Shown piece by piece: positions 12,001 to 27,000 of a stretch of DNA of 64,000 nt. The position numbers and the translations under genes are program-made. The stretch spans positions 23,412,725 to 23,476,724 of the forward strand of contig NC_084706.1 in NCBI RefSeq assembly GCF_033807575.1, in the 5' to 3' direction. The notes beneath the pieces were generated by a model. The model was not told the DNA's origin, ran no database searches, and saw nothing but the letters and a program-made list of their open reading frames with translations. The DNA is from Cydia pomonella (Eukaryota > Arthropoda > Insecta > Lepidoptera > Tortricidae). Each line of letters begins with the position of its first letter. Positions within the stretch are counted from its first letter, which is position 1.

Positions 12001-15000
12001 GATGATGGGATCCATGAGGAATCGAGGGAACTCTTCAAATGTGAAAGGCATACATATAGTGATTATTATATTTTCATCACCAAATCAAGCGTTTATATTT
12101 AAAAAGTGACATTTGGTGAAGTGGAACTCTTCAACGACGCATAGTTCCCGCTTGGCGATTTATCGTCTTCCTTATGTTTGTTAGGCAAATTAGGTTTTCG
12201 AGACAAATTTATGTCAAGCGCGAGATCTGAAGGTAGAATCTATGAGGAACCGAGGGAACTTTTCAAATGTGAAAGGCATACATATAGTGATTTTTGTATT
12301 TTCATCAAAAAATCAAACATTTTCATTTAAAAAAGTGACATTTGATGAAGTGGAGCTGCTGATGCTGATCAGAATGGAACTCTTCAACGACGCATAGTTC
12401 CCGCTTAGCGACTTGTCATCCTCTTTATGTTTGTTAGGCAAATTAGGATTCAAGATACATTTTTGTCAAGCTCGAGATCTGATGGTAGAATCTATGAGCA
12501 ATCAAAAAACTCCTCAAATGTTAAAGGCAGGCATACATATAGTGATTTTTGTATTTTCTTTTACAAATCAAGCATTTACGTTGAAAAAAGTGACATTTGA
12601 TGAAGTGGGACTGCTGATGATGATCAGAATAGAACTCTTCAACGACGCATAGTTCACGATTGGCGATTTGTCCTCTTCGCTGTGTTTGTTAAGTATATTA
12701 GATTTTCAAGACATTTTTTAATATAATATAATAATCATTCTTTCACCGGTCTCCCTTATTGAAGTCGGTTTTTATTTCTTAAAAATTATTTGTATGGTCA
12801 TTTTGTTGGTGAAAATAAACTATGTATTTGTATAGGGAAATATGTAAGAATAGAGTGTTCACTCCATACATTAGTTTTCTTACCAAAACACTTATTACTT
12901 TCGTAGTTGACATCTAGCGTCAAGTAGTGGATATCATATCGCTACTTGACACCAGATGTCACGAGTGTCGCGACTGACGAAAAATGTATTGCTAAAACAA
13001 TTTACAACTAATATTATAAGCAAAAGGAGTTAAAAAATAGTGTAGGTTAATCCGGTTATAATATTAGCTGAAAATTGTTGACTTTTCGGTCGTCGCGACA
13101 TCTGTTGTCAAGTAGCAGTATTGATAAATTCGCTTCTTGACGCTAGATGTAGACTACGAAAATAAGCATTTTGGTAAGAAAACTGAGCAATCTATGCTTA
13201 CTTATTTCTCTATGGTATTTGTTAAGTTTTAATGTTGTCTATGTCATTAACGAAAACTGCAAATAGATATTATTTCTGCTTTCAACTCATGTTACTGTAA
13301 TATGCCATAAAGCACATTTTCTATTTTCCTTTCTACCTTCTACACGTAATGTTTGTGAACTTACATGTTGTGTCGTTTGTTATATTTTGAACCTCAATCA
13401 ACTCATTTTCAAGATAATTATTTCAACACAAGGGAAGGCAACAAAGAGATATGTGTTAAATTTGTTACATCTCAAAAAGTCGCGCCATCTTACCGGGCAC
13501 GACCTAAAGGTTATGGCGCCATCGCTCGAAACGATGCTGATTTGATGATGAACAAATTTTACACATATCAGTAAAATAATAATGATCAAAGTCAAATGGC
13601 GTTCTAAAAGATTTAATCATGCGTTGAAAGATGGCAGTAAATTTACGTGGCTACAAAGTATTCTTCGACAATACACCTCTATTTCATATTCTCTTTGGTA
13701 ATACATTGCAAGACTAAATAATCTTAATATGAGCGGGCGTAAGATCTTTGTAATATTTATTTTATTTTATCTATCTAAAATAATCATATCAAGTAAATTG
13801 CAAATTAATCATTAGTCTTCAGCTGTAGTTTAAAATAGCATCGTACGCCTGTTATGTCACAAACTTATTTACAGAAATCGCGTCTGTTTTGCATTTTATT
13901 ATTTAAATAAAACCTCTGCATTGTCAATTCGTGAATACGTTTGTGCTTATACATCTTTCCCTCGAATATCTGAATACAAGAGATGTTTATTCATCATAGT
14001 TACTTAACTAACGTGCGCGTTTAAACCTCGTACGCTTGTTATAATAAATAACTGATAAATCATATCTCTTGTATTCAGATATGGCCATCCACTGTGAACC
14101 TAACATCTTCCTTCTGTAACGACTAACCCGTTTTGTTCTCATTGCTTACTAATTTTTTGTTTCGCCCCTTCACGCACATCCTTCCCCGCACACGCTTCAC
14201 TTCGATTGTCGAATGTAGTCTAAAAGCGTATGGGGTTGTGTCCGATAGATACACCTTCTGCCAGAAATGCTTCAACGACATCCAGGGCGACACCGTCACG
14301 CTCGGCGACGATCCCATGCAGACGCAAACGTGAGTATATTTATATATTTTTTGAAAACATCTTTAGCGGCGCTGTGCACTTATTGTAATGGGGAAAAAAT
14401 GTTAAACTCGCGACAGGTCACGTGACCGACAGATTCGTCAGATTGAAAATTCGTTCGACGGACACGTGACCTGATCGAAAAACTGTTACAATGTCATTGA
14501 GCCAGTAGCCCGCCGGCGCGACTTGAATATTAACGTGCATTTTTAATGTTAAATAATTGTAATAGTTCTGAAGTGTTAAATTTTTAATGTAATATAAATT
14601 GTATGTAATGTAATTTTTACCACATAAATGATAGTACTTTTATACTGATAATTGAAGCAATTCGTGCAATATTATTCCCTATCCATTCTAAAATATCAAA
14701 AATGCACAACGTTAATATTCAACCCGTTGTTTTTTTAATTTACCGAATATAACTTAAACATTGGTGTCCCTGCAGCGTCCTGAGGCGTACAATTTCGTTA
14801 TGTCCTGTATTTAAAACGTCCTTCGTAACTGTACAGTCGAGTTCATAAATAAATATGTAAACACTTCTTCATCTTAATCCATTGTAATAAGGTGAAAAAA
14901 AATTATACATATTTATGAACTCGACTGTAAGATCAAGATACTATAGATACAAAGAACGGTCAAGTCTGAAAATATAGATACAGACGATAAAATGCCAAAA

Positions 15001-18000
15001 ATATGTATACTCCTTAATATACGGGCAATAAGGTCGTGTATACATGTTTTTGGGACTATGTTAGTATCGATATTTTCAGACGTGACTGTACTATAGATAC
15101 TCTTTGTTTCGTAACGTAATTATAAAAACTAATTAAAAATACTCCCTTTTAAAGAAATCTGCTCTTTTTCTTGATATAAGTCTTTCGGCAAAGTACTAGA
15201 TTAGCCAGTTCGAAATTGAAATTAAATTCATATACAGTGTATATGAATTTAATTTCAATTTCGAACTGGCTAATGTGTATATTATACACCATAAAACTTG
15301 TCCAATTCCTGACCTTTTCAAAATATTCCAGAGCGATCAAAAAGGATCAGTTCAAAGAGATGAAGAACGACCACCTGGAACAAGAGCCGTTCGTCGTGTG
15401 CATGGACTGCGGTCGCAAGCAGCACCAGATCTGCGTGCTGCACCACGACTCCATCTGGCCCCAGGGCTTCTGCTGTGATAACTGCCTCAAGAAGAAGGGG
15501 GCGAAGAGAAAAGATAACAAGTTCTGCGCGAAGAGGCTGCCCTCGTCCAAGCTCGGCCAGTATATAGAGACTAGAGTCAACAACTTCCTTAAGAAGAAAG
15601 AGGCCGGCTCGGGCGAGGTGCATATCAGGGTGGTTGCGTCGTCGGATAAGGTGAGTTCATTGTGGAACTAGTTAACTAGATATGTAAGAAGCTACCGACA
15701 GTCAATAAAATCATATGTTCGGGAATTTCTCCCATGATCGCCACTAGTTTTTTTTAATGTGTTCAGACAGAAAAGTGTTAAAAAAGATACTTAAGACAGA
15801 GGGGCGAAACTGATCCTTGCGGCTCTCGGCTCCGTTCGGCTCGGCATTGCTACGAGCAATTATTAGGGTTGGCGCAACTTGACGTTGTGACAACCCTAAA
15901 TAGCCGAAAGCAGTGCCATACATTAGGAAGTGCCATAAATTATAGTATAGACATTAGTATGGATTATCATTATCACAGACACCATTTGACAGAACTAGTT
16001 CACGTAATTTTTTGTCGTGATCACATTTCGTCATCAAAGGTTAAAACCTGTTCTAGGCTCTAGTGGTATTTATTCGTCGAATTAATTAGATCTACTACAA
16101 GTACTATTTCCAGTATAAATGTTGGAATATTGTATTACAATTGTATTTTACTTGTTGTTGTGTTCTATTGTTGTTGCCTAGTGGGTAGAGTGACCCTGGA
16201 CCCCGTACTGTATTCTTTCATTGATATCTGTTAAATTTGTTAGATCTCAAAAAGTGCCGTCATCTACTCGAGCATAGCCCAAAGGTATGGCGGCATCTTT
16301 TCGAGCGATGGCTTTAACAATCCACTTCTATTTAAAATTCTCTTTGATATTACAAATATTTTGTTTCCGAGTTATGGATGTTTTCTATGTATATGTATTT
16401 ATATACAACTAAATATTACATATATCGCCGTCTAATACCCACAACACAACCCTTATTGAGCTTACGATTCTGTGTCAATTGTCGTATAATATGTTGTTAA
16501 ATAGTAATATTGTATGTCAGGTGGTGGAGGTGAAGCCCGGCATGCGCTCGCGGTTCGTGGACTCGGGCGAGCTGTGCGCCGAGTTCCCGTACCGGGCCAA
16601 GGCATTGTTCGCATTCGAGGAGGTCGACGGCGTCGACGTCTGCTTCTTTGGCATGCATGTCCAGGTAACTACCATATGTGCTGGTGGCTTAGCACAGCAT
16701 ATCTCGCGAGCGAGATAAAATAGCCGTCCCTCTCTAACAGATAGAGGAAAAGACGGGTAGTCTATCTAGCGGGCGAGATATTGTCGCAGCGCTACTGTGC
16801 TGTCTGCAGATCAGCCGCGCCTTAAGAAAAGTTCGCTAATTTTTTGCAGTGCGGGCAGGATTCAACAAATGTGGACGCTAATAAAAACAGTTAGGATATT
16901 GGTTATCTGACTCAGAAAATTTGTATACGTCTATTTGTATGTTTTATTGAGTCGATCTTTACAAATTACTATCCTTAATTCAACAAAGTCTAAAATACTG
17001 GACGTAACCCCTTTAACCCTTTGCATTTTTTCCTAATGAGAATTATTAAAACTATTGAGCGTCGAGGTTTGTACTCACAATCTTTCGTGTTTTGTGTCGA
17101 TTAAGGGTTAACATCGCGTACCAAAAATGGTTTCGTGACGAGAATACTTAAAATTATAAAGCATTTTAGAAACCGAACCACCTTCATACAAACTGATATT
17201 ATTTGTCGTTTCATATTTTCCTAAAAAGACTTGCCTGCGATATTAGACCCATTCGCTAAAACATATTTGTTTACAGGAATACGGGAGCGAAAGTCCATCA
17301 CCGAACACGAGGCGTGTTTACATAGCATATCTAGACTCGGTACACTTCTTCAACCCGCAGCAGTACCGGACGGCGGTGTACCACGAGATACTATTAGGTT
17401 ACCTAGACTACGCCAAGCAGCTGGGCTACACCATGGCCCACATCTGGGCCTGCCCGCCCTCTGAGGGCGACGACTACATTTTCCACTGCCATCCGCCTGA
17501 GCAAAAAATACCCAAACCCAAAAGACTACAGGAGTGGTACAAGAAAATGTTAGACAAGGGTATTATAGAGAGGATAATTTTAGACTACAAAGATATACTT
17601 AAGCAAGCGATGGAGGACAACATCTCGTCGGCGGCGGAACTGCCGTATTTCGAAGGGGACTTCTGGCCCAATGTGCTGGAGGAGTCCATCAAGGAGCTGG
17701 ACCAGGAGGAGGAGGAGAAGAGAAAACAGGCTGAAGCCGCTGAGGCAGTGGTGAGTGGCTATACTATCTGTAAAACTTATTTGACCAATTCGGCTTAAAA
17801 CTAAAAGCTGGTTGCAGAGAGCGTCTCTTCCACTAATTATTCCGAATTAAGCTGGAATATTTACGCCAGTAAGTGACCTCTTTCTATCGTATTGACGAAC
17901 CGGCCGAAAAGGCAGACTTAGGTTCAGAAGCGCCTCTGAAGTAGCACATATAGCTTTCAGTCAAATAATACTGGCATTTTAAACTCTTGCAACTGGAATA

Positions 18001-21000
18001 TAAATAAATGGCCTTAAAATGCACAAAGTAATGTATATGCACGTGATGCTAATTACTTGAAGCCCTTTAATTTTAGTTCACACTAAGTTTCCTCAAGTAA
18101 TTTTGCGAAAAAACCACATCTCACAAAATTCTAAAGTATTAAACACCAACCACTAACACCTTGCTTCACTGCTCTGTACATAGCACTGCACATTTAACAA
18201 GTCTATTAATTTCTAGATATTCCAGTCGTCGGAGGACAACGAAGCGGGTCCCGACGGCAAGAAGAAGGGCCAGAAGAAAGCCAAGAAGTCAAACAAATCG
18301 AAGGCGGCGCAGAGGAAGAACAGCAAGAAGCAGAGCGACCAGCAGCAGGGGAGCGACCTCAGTGCGAAGATATTCGCGACGATGGAGAAACACAAAGAGG
18401 TGTTCTTCGTCATTAGGCTACATTCCGCGCAGTCCGCTGCCAGCTTAGCGGTAAGTATCGTGTTTCATGTTCTATGTTACAGACGTATGTACTTCTATAC
18501 CAATGGATATGCTTTAAAGAGCACATGTTAGGTGAATTTTGTTTATTTCCAGCTGTCGTATTTGTTTCCACGTACATTCAAGTGTTTTTGAGTCCAAGCT
18601 AATCACAAAAATAGATTTTTGTCGAAACATTAAAGTAGCTTCCAAAATTTTGAGGATTTCTACAATTTTCCTTAGGTATGTGTTTAGTTATTTTAAAATT
18701 CAACAAATAAGGTATAAGCTAACGTGACGTGGTGTTCGCAGCCGATCGGGGACCCCGACCCGCTGGTGAACTGCGACCTGATGGACGGGCGCGACGCCTT
18801 CCTCACCATGGCGCGCGACCGCCACTACGAGTTCTCCTCCACCCGCCGCGCGCGCTTCTCCACGCTCTGCATGCTCTACGAGCTGCACAACCAGGGCCAG
18901 GACAAGTTCGTCTACACCTGCAACTCCTGCAAGTCCCACGTCGAGACGCGCTACCACTGCACCGTCTGCGACGACTTCGACCTCTGCGTGCCCTGCTACG
19001 AGAAGGAGGGCCACCCGCACCGCATGGAGAAGCTCGGCCTCGACATCGACGTGGGCTCCTCCCCCGGCGACATGAAGCAGGCCAACCCGCAGGAGGCGCG
19101 CAAGCTCTCCATCCAGCGCTGCATCCAGTCGCTCGTGCACGCGTGCCAGTGCCGCGACGCCAACTGCCGCCTGCCCTCGTGCCAGAAGATGAAGCGCGTC
19201 GTCGCGCACACCAAGATCTGCAAGCGGAAGACGAAGGGCGACTGCCCGATCTGCAAGCAGCTCATCGCGCTGTGCTGCTACCACGCGAAACACTGTCAGG
19301 AGACCAAGTGCTCGGTGCCGTTCTGCTCGAGCATCAAGCAGAAGCTGAAGCAGCAGCAGGTGCAGCAGCGCGTGCAGCAGCAGCAGCTGCTGCGGCGGCG
19401 CATGGCGGCCATGAACACGCGCGGCATGCCCGCGGCCGGCCCCAGCCCGCCGCCCGCGCCGGCGCTGGGCTCGCCGCCGCCCTCCAAGCCCGCGCCGCAC
19501 GCGCTGCCGCACAACGTGCAGAAGGCGCTCCAGCAGGTACGTTCAACTGACACTCTGTCCACCCACACACGGCTCTGTAGAGTGTACTGCGACTACATTG
19601 TGTTGTGCTTGCCAGGTGCAGGAAGAGGCGGCGCGGCAGCAGGCGCCGTCGTACGGCAAGCAGGCGGCCGTGGGCGCGGTGCGCGGCGCCGACTGGGCCG
19701 CGCGCTACCGCGCCGGCGCGCCGCCGCCGCTGCACCACCCGCTGCACCCGCGCCACGTGCACCCGCCCGTGCACCACCACCCCGCCGCCGCCGCCGCGCT
19801 GCAGCAGCACCAGCACCTCGCCTCGCTGCAGCACCACACGCCGCTGCAGGTACGTCACAGGAACCCGCCGCCTACTGGGCCGCGCGCTACCGCGCCGGCG
19901 CGCCGCCGCCGCTGCACCACCCGCTGCACCCGCGCCACGTGCACCCGCCCGTGCACCACCACCCCGCCGCCGCCGCCGCGCTGCAGCAGCACCAGCACCT
20001 CGCCTCGCTGCAGCACCACACGCCGCTGCAGGTACGTCACAGGAACCCGCCGCCTACTGGGCCGCGCGCTACCGCGCCGGCGCGCCGCCGCCGCTGCACC
20101 ACCCGCTGCACCCGCGCCACGTGCACCCGCCCGTGCACCACCACCCCGCCGCCGCCGCCGCGCTGCAGCAGCACCAGCACCTCGCCTCGCTGCAGCACCA
20201 CACGCCGCTGCAGGTACGTCACAGGAACCCGCCGCCTACTGGGCCGCGCGCTACCGCGCCGGCGCGCCGCCGCCGCTGCACCACCCGCTGCACCCGCGCC
20301 ACGTGCACCCGCCCGTGCACCACCACCCCGCCGCCGCCGCCGCGCTGCAGCAGCACCAGCACCTCGCCTCGCTGCAGCACCACACGCCGCTGCAGGTACG
20401 TCACAGGAACCCGCCGCCTACTGGGCCGCGCGCTACCGCGCCGGCGCGCCGCCGCCGCTGCACCACCCGCTGCACCCGCGCCACGTGCACCCGCCCGTGC
20501 ACCACCACCCCGCCGCCGCCGCCGCGCTGCAGCAGCACCAGCACCTCGCCTCGCTGCAGCACCACACGCCGCTGCAGGTACGTCACAGGAACCCGCCGCC
20601 TACTGGGCCGCGCGCTACCGCGCCGGCGCGCCGCCGCCGCTGCACCACCCGCTGCACCCGCGCCACGTGCACCCGCCCGTGCACCACCACCCCGCCGCCG
20701 CCGCCGCGCTGCAGCAGCACCAGCACCTCGCCTCGCTGCAGCACCACACGCCGCTGCAGGTACGTCACAGGAACCCGCCGCCTACTGGGCCGCGCGCTAC
20801 CGCGCCGGCGCGCCGCCGCCGCTGCACCACCCGCTGCACCCGCGCCACGTGCACCCGCCCGTGCACCACCACCCCGCCGCCGCCGCCGCGCTGCAGCAGC
20901 ACCAGCACCTCGCCTCGCTGCAGCACCACACGCCGCTGCAGGTACGTCACAGGAACCCGCCGCCTACTGGGCCGCGCGCTACCGCGCCGGCGCGCCGCCG

Positions 21001-24000
21001 CCGCTGCACCACCCGCTGCACCCGCGCCACGTGCACCCGCCCGTGCACCACCACCCCGCCGCCGCCGCCGCGCTGCAGCAGCACCAGCACCTCGCCTCGC
21101 TGCAGCACCACACGCCGCTGCAGGTACGTCACAGGAACCCGCCGCCTACTGGGCCGCGCGCTACCGCGCCGGCGCGCCGCCGCCGCTGCACCACCCGCTG
21201 CACCCGCGCCACGTGCACCCGCCCGTGCACCACCACCCCGCCGCCGCCGCCGCGCTGCAGCAGCACCAGCACCTCGCCTCGCTGCAGCACCACACGCCGC
21301 TGCAGGTACGTCACAGGAACCCGCCGCCTACTGGGCCGCGCGCTACCGCGCCGGCGCGCCGCCGCCGCTGCACCACCCGCTGCACCCGCGCCACGTGCAC
21401 CCGCCCGTGCACCACCACCCCGCCGCCGCCGCCGCGCTGCAGCAGCACCAGCACCTCGCCTCGCTGCAGCACCACACGCCGCTGCAGGTACGTCACAGGA
21501 ACCCGCCGCCTACTGGGCCGCGCGCTACCGCGCCGGCGCGCCGCCGCCGCTGCACCACCCGCTGCACCCGCGCCACGTGCACCCGCCCGTGCACCACCAC
21601 CCCGCCGCCGCCGCCGCGCTGCAGCAGCACCAGCACCTCGCCTCGCTGCAGCACCACACGCCGCTGCAGGTACGTCACAGGAACCCGCCGCCTACTGGGC
21701 CGCGCGCTACCGCGCCGGCGCGCCGCCGCCGCTGCACCACCCGCTGCACCCGCGCCACGTGCACCCGCCCGTGCACCACCACCCCGCCGCCGCCGCCGCG
21801 CTGCAGCAGCACCAGCACCTCGCCTCGCTGCAGCACCACACGCCGCTGCAGGTACGTCACAGGAACCCGCCGCCTACTGGGCCGCGCGCTACCGCGCCGG
21901 CGCGCCGCCGCCGCTGCACCACCCGCTGCACCCGCGCCACGTGCACCCGCCCGTGCACCACCACCCCGCCGCCGCCGCCGCGCTGCAGCAGCACCAGCAC
22001 CTCGCCTCGCTGCAGCACCACACGCCGCTGCAGGTACGTCACAGGAACCCGCCGCCTACTGGGCCGCGCGCTACCGCGCCGGCGCGCCGCCGCCGCTGCA
22101 CCACCCGCTGCACCCGCGCCACGTGCACCCGCCCGTGCACCACCACCCCGCCGCCGCCGCCGCGCTGCAGCAGCACCAGCACCTCGCCTCGCTGCAGCAC
22201 CACACGCCGCTGCAGGTACGTCACAGGAACCCGCCGCCTACTGGGCCGCGCGCTACCGCGCCGGCGCGCCGCCGCCGCTGCACCACCCGCTGCACCCGCG
22301 CCACGTGCACCCGCCCGTGCACCACCACCCCGCCGCCGCCGCCGCGCTGCAGCAGCACCAGCACCTCGCCTCGCTGCAGCACCACACGCCGCTGCAGGTA
22401 CGTCACAGGAACCCGCCGCCTACTCCGTTCATGTTGAATAAAGCCGAGGGAGGGATCACCGCACAAACTACTACATTTATATTATCAAATTATTACTGTT
22501 GGGCGCAAGGCTTCGAACCGGTATTTAAAATACCCTAAAAAAACCGGTAAATTCGATAACCGACGCAACGGCCGCGTCTGCCTAGTGGTGTGCCACGTAA
22601 ACATAGACACCGACATAGGAAGAAACCGATATTTATTGTTTTAAACCGGTTAATTCGACAAGAACTGTTCTCATAAAAACCGGTTTAAGAATAACGGTTT
22701 TTCGAGCGAAACCGAAATCAAAAGGTTTTGCGCCAAGTACATGATAACGGTTTGGAAATTTAACCGGTTTCCCCGCCTTGGTTCAAAATTATGCATATGG
22801 GTATTATAGCTTCAGAGATATAAATACTTCGTTACGTCTGGCTTTTGATCCGACCTATTCTATGGGTTTTAAAAGACTTTTTACTCGCTTTTCACGTCAA
22901 TACTCCATACTATAAATATACATAATGTTACAGTCCTACTTAGTGTAACCGCCGACACACCCGTATCCAACTAGCGATAAAATGTTTATTTCGTATTTTG
23001 AATAAGTCAAGAGTTAGTATTGTAAAGTGAAGAAATAATATGCGGTTTAATATTTCCAGCAACAAACACAACAGCAGCAGCAACAGCAAGCGCAGCAGCA
23101 GCAAGTCCAGCAGCAGCAACAGCAGCAGCAGCAGCAGCAAGTGCAGCAGCAGGCGGCGGCGGCGCGGGCGGGCGCGGCGGCGGGCGCGGGCGCGGGCGCG
23201 GCGCCGCAGATGCACCAGAAGGCGCTGCAGCAGCTCATGGCCACGCTGCGCTCGCCCACCAGCCACAACCAGCAGCAGGAGATCCTGCAGATACTCAAGT
23301 CCAACCCGCCGCTCATGGCCGCCTTCATCAAGCAGCGACAGGTACCTTCACTCGCCATCAAAATTTGATCCCTACAAAATTAAATTTACAACCAGTGCCA
23401 GTGACGTTTTCTATCATTGCTATTTTTAATAAAATAAAATTGCTTGTTACACATTTTAATAGTGCGTTTTAGACCTATATTCGTGTTTTTTTTTTTTTGG
23501 GGTCATCCATTAATAACATCACACAGGGGGAGGGAGGGGTCAAGAAAATGTGACATGTCGCGACAAGGGGGAGGGGGAGTCACAAACTTCGTGACGTCAC
23601 TTCAGCATCAGTATCTAAAAATGTATTTAATTGTTTTTATTCGCTGCACAGTTAAATGACAAGATTTTGGAACCGATACTCCTTTTTATTTTGTTTTCTT
23701 GTTTTCTAATCAGTTTTGGTTTATAAAATTACTAATATTTATTTTATCATAAATATTATGATAAAATATTGATAATAACTAATTCTATTTGCCGATTTCG
23801 CCAGTGGTTTGCCAAATGTGACAAGGAGGGGGCCTCCCCCTCCTTGTCACACTTGTCAATAAAAAAAACCTATAAATTCCTCCACCTCTTTCTGTAGAGC
23901 GAAAGTTGTTTAATCAGGTTTCGAATCGATGAAATTACTAGGGAAAAGCCTCATGATTGCTATTCATACTTTTGGTAACTGTATTAAGGTCTGAAAAAGC

Positions 24001-27000
24001 GCTACGATTTTTCATAAACTCTGCTGGCTGGACCTAAGGCATGAAATAGATGGAAATCAAAAAAGTGTAGTCATTATTAATCCGCTGGTACTACAATACA
24101 AATACTCTTTATTGCACACGTTAATACAGAAACAATACAAATAATACAACACATAAAGAAGAGGTAAACAAAAGGCGGTCTTATCGCTAAAAAGCGATCT
24201 CTTCCAGACAACCTTTAGGTACTAGATTATCCCTAATTTTTAACTTTAGTTAGTTTTATTTTTTTATTCATGTTAAGGATGCTTGTGAGTTTTGATTGAG
24301 ATTTTATGCAAATAAAGAATCATGTCCCTTTTATTACCGAACAGTGCAAAGATATTTTGGCTATCATCTTATATCTTTAAATAAGCAATTCTTGCATAAT
24401 TATATATATAGGATCCCGGAAACGGCTCTAACGATTTCGTTGAAATTTGCTATACACCGTGTTGTTTTTTTTTTCGTTATTTTCAAGGGTGCATATCTGA
24501 GCTTAAATTAAGTAACTTTCTCAAAGACTTAATTCGACATCGATCCATGAAATGAAGTTTATATTCTAATTAACTTCATTTCATGGATCGATGTTCGAAA
24601 TGACATTGATGTCACATTTTTCAATTGTTTACTTGAATTAAATAAATAAATAAATATTATAGGACATTATTACACAAATTGACTAAGTCCCACAGTAAGC
24701 TCAATATGGCTTGTGTTGAGGGTACTTAGACAACGATATATATAATATGTAAATATTTATAAATACTTAAATACATAGAAAACACCCATGACTCGGGAAC
24801 AAATATCCATGCTCATCACACGAATAAATGCCCTTACCAGGATTTGAACCCGGGACCATCAGCTTCATAGGCAGGGTCACTACCCACTAGGCCAGAGCGG
24901 TCGTCAAATTAAATGTAATGTTACAACAATGCTATATGCGACATTTAATTACTTTTTATAGAATAAAAAAAAATTACTTTGCCCTTTAGTTCCCTTAAAC
25001 GTACTTACCCATACCCCGGAGTTAACGGAATTCAATAAAAACACGGTGTATAGTTCATATAGCAAATTTCATCGAAATCGTTCGCGGGCGAAAAATCGAT
25101 CTAGCTAGGTGTTATCTCTGGGAAAACGCGAATTATTGAGTTTTTTTATGTTTTCCGAGCTAGCTCGGCTTCCCAGATATTTATAGTAATTCAGAACTAT
25201 ACGAACTATGCTACTATTAAACTCAGCTAACAGTTTCCTGTTATTGAATTCCAGAACGCCCAGAACCAGCAAGCGGCTGGGAACGTGGGCAACGTGAGCG
25301 GCGTCGGCGTTGGCGTCGGCGTCGGCGTGGGCGGCGGCGTCGGCGTGGGCGGCGGCGGCGTAGGCGTCGGCGCGCTCGGCGTCGGCGCGCAGCAGCCGCT
25401 GCAGCACATGATGCAGCAGCCGCGCATGCAGCCCATGCATCAGATGCTGCCCCAGCAAGGACAGGTAATATATGCACTTTACTATTACTAGTACGGTCGC
25501 CAAGCCGCTCCGAGGCCAGATTTAATTGACTCAGCTCGGCCTTACCCACAACCGGTATCAATGTGTTCGGACAGTTCTCCTGATCACCGTACATGCAGTA
25601 GTAAAGCGGAAAAATGGTGGAGGGGATAGTAATGACGTCACAAAGATGGCGGCCGGACCTATTCTTTTTGGCGGTGTATCTCGAAAACCACTTAACCGAT
25701 TTTAATCATCGAGATGTCAAATAATAGCTTATATTATGGAGATTATTTCCTTTTCTACAAACATTTACGTGAAACCTATAGGAAAAAAAATAATCACAAA
25801 AAACAGTTTTTATATAAAAATTTTTTTTTTATTTTGTAAAAATCTCCGTAAATATTAGCATTTCGCAAATTTTGTTTAATATAAAACATATTGCTTCATT
25901 ATCAAGGAATATAATGAGCCTTAAAACATACAGATCGAGTAATAAACAATGAAGTTACACTCATTTATTTGCGCATGGGTAACGATAACTGGCTTTTACC
26001 GGTCGAAACTGTGGTGACTGTTACGATACGTATTGAATGGAATTATAAAAACCAGACACAATAATGTTACCTTACTTCGACGTTTAGTCTCTTTTTTCGT
26101 CTTAATCATAGGTAGGTACATATTTCTTTTTACTTAAAAAATTTATACAGGGTGAACTTTTAACCACCAGTCATACTCTGTGCAGCGACTTTATAGGTCA
26201 TACTGAACAACTTTTACTGTGGGACCAATTCCGAAATCGCGAAAAAAAATTTGACTGTCCCATATAAAGGTGCGACCAGACCGCAGCTTAAAAAACGGTC
26301 ACGATACGGAATCGCAGTGACGCGTCGTATGCGTACCGTTTTTGATGGCTCCTCTTCACGATGGCCCAGCGCTGGCCCAGCGAGATGGCCATGCGATGGC
26401 TGACACGCCACTACACGATGGCGACATTCAGTTGCGATCTATTCGTTTTCCAAGATGGACGTGGGAGCATTAGCCGCTGCAGCAATTTATTTATACGCCA
26501 CGTACCAACCTTTTCTTAATCTGCACAATAATAAAGTAATTAAAAAGAAATGACGTAGAAGATTATGGTGGATGTTACATATCCATCGCAATAAATAAAC
26601 TACTTATTATGGGACAGTATTACACAAATTGACTAAGTCCCACAGAAAGCTCAATAAGGCTTGTGTTGTGGGTACTTAGACAACGATATACATATTATAT
26701 ACATATGTATAAATACTTAAATACATAGAAGGCATCCATGTGTCCGGAACGAATATCCATGCTCATCACACGAATAAATGTCCTTACCAGGATTTGAACC
26801 CGGGACCATCGGCTTCATAGGCAGGGTCACTACCCACTAGGCCACACAGGTTGTCACCTAAGTCAATTTAAATTTGTGCAATAAACTCTTCAAAGCTTTG
26901 AAACCCTACTAAAAATCATTACTTGTCTCTTAATGTCACCTTAATGTGCCGCTGTGTAGGTATATATTATTTATGTATATTTAGATATGTAGGTATAATT

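Larger units (their letters stand above)
9911..14248 (+). other. Long nej intron built largely of repeats
   Basis: The 4.3-kb intron between two RING exons contains five repeat features listed separately (10247-10337, 12038-12720, 12830-13216, 13420-13700, 13961-14092). The stretch 10340-12030 is AT-rich with no structure that I can name. Confidence 0.6.

Noticed and set aside
19850..22397. CRISPR-like regular array
   Set aside because: Units are directly adjacent with no unique spacers, and the unit is exon-derived coding sequence in an animal gene.
18724..22538. Open readings of roughly 950-1,240 codons across the 182-bp array in all three forward frames, and fourteen 61-codon readings on the reverse strand
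   Set aside because: They arise because the repeated unit has no stop in those frames. Only the reading that begins at 19616 and leaves at a donor is supported by CBP homology.
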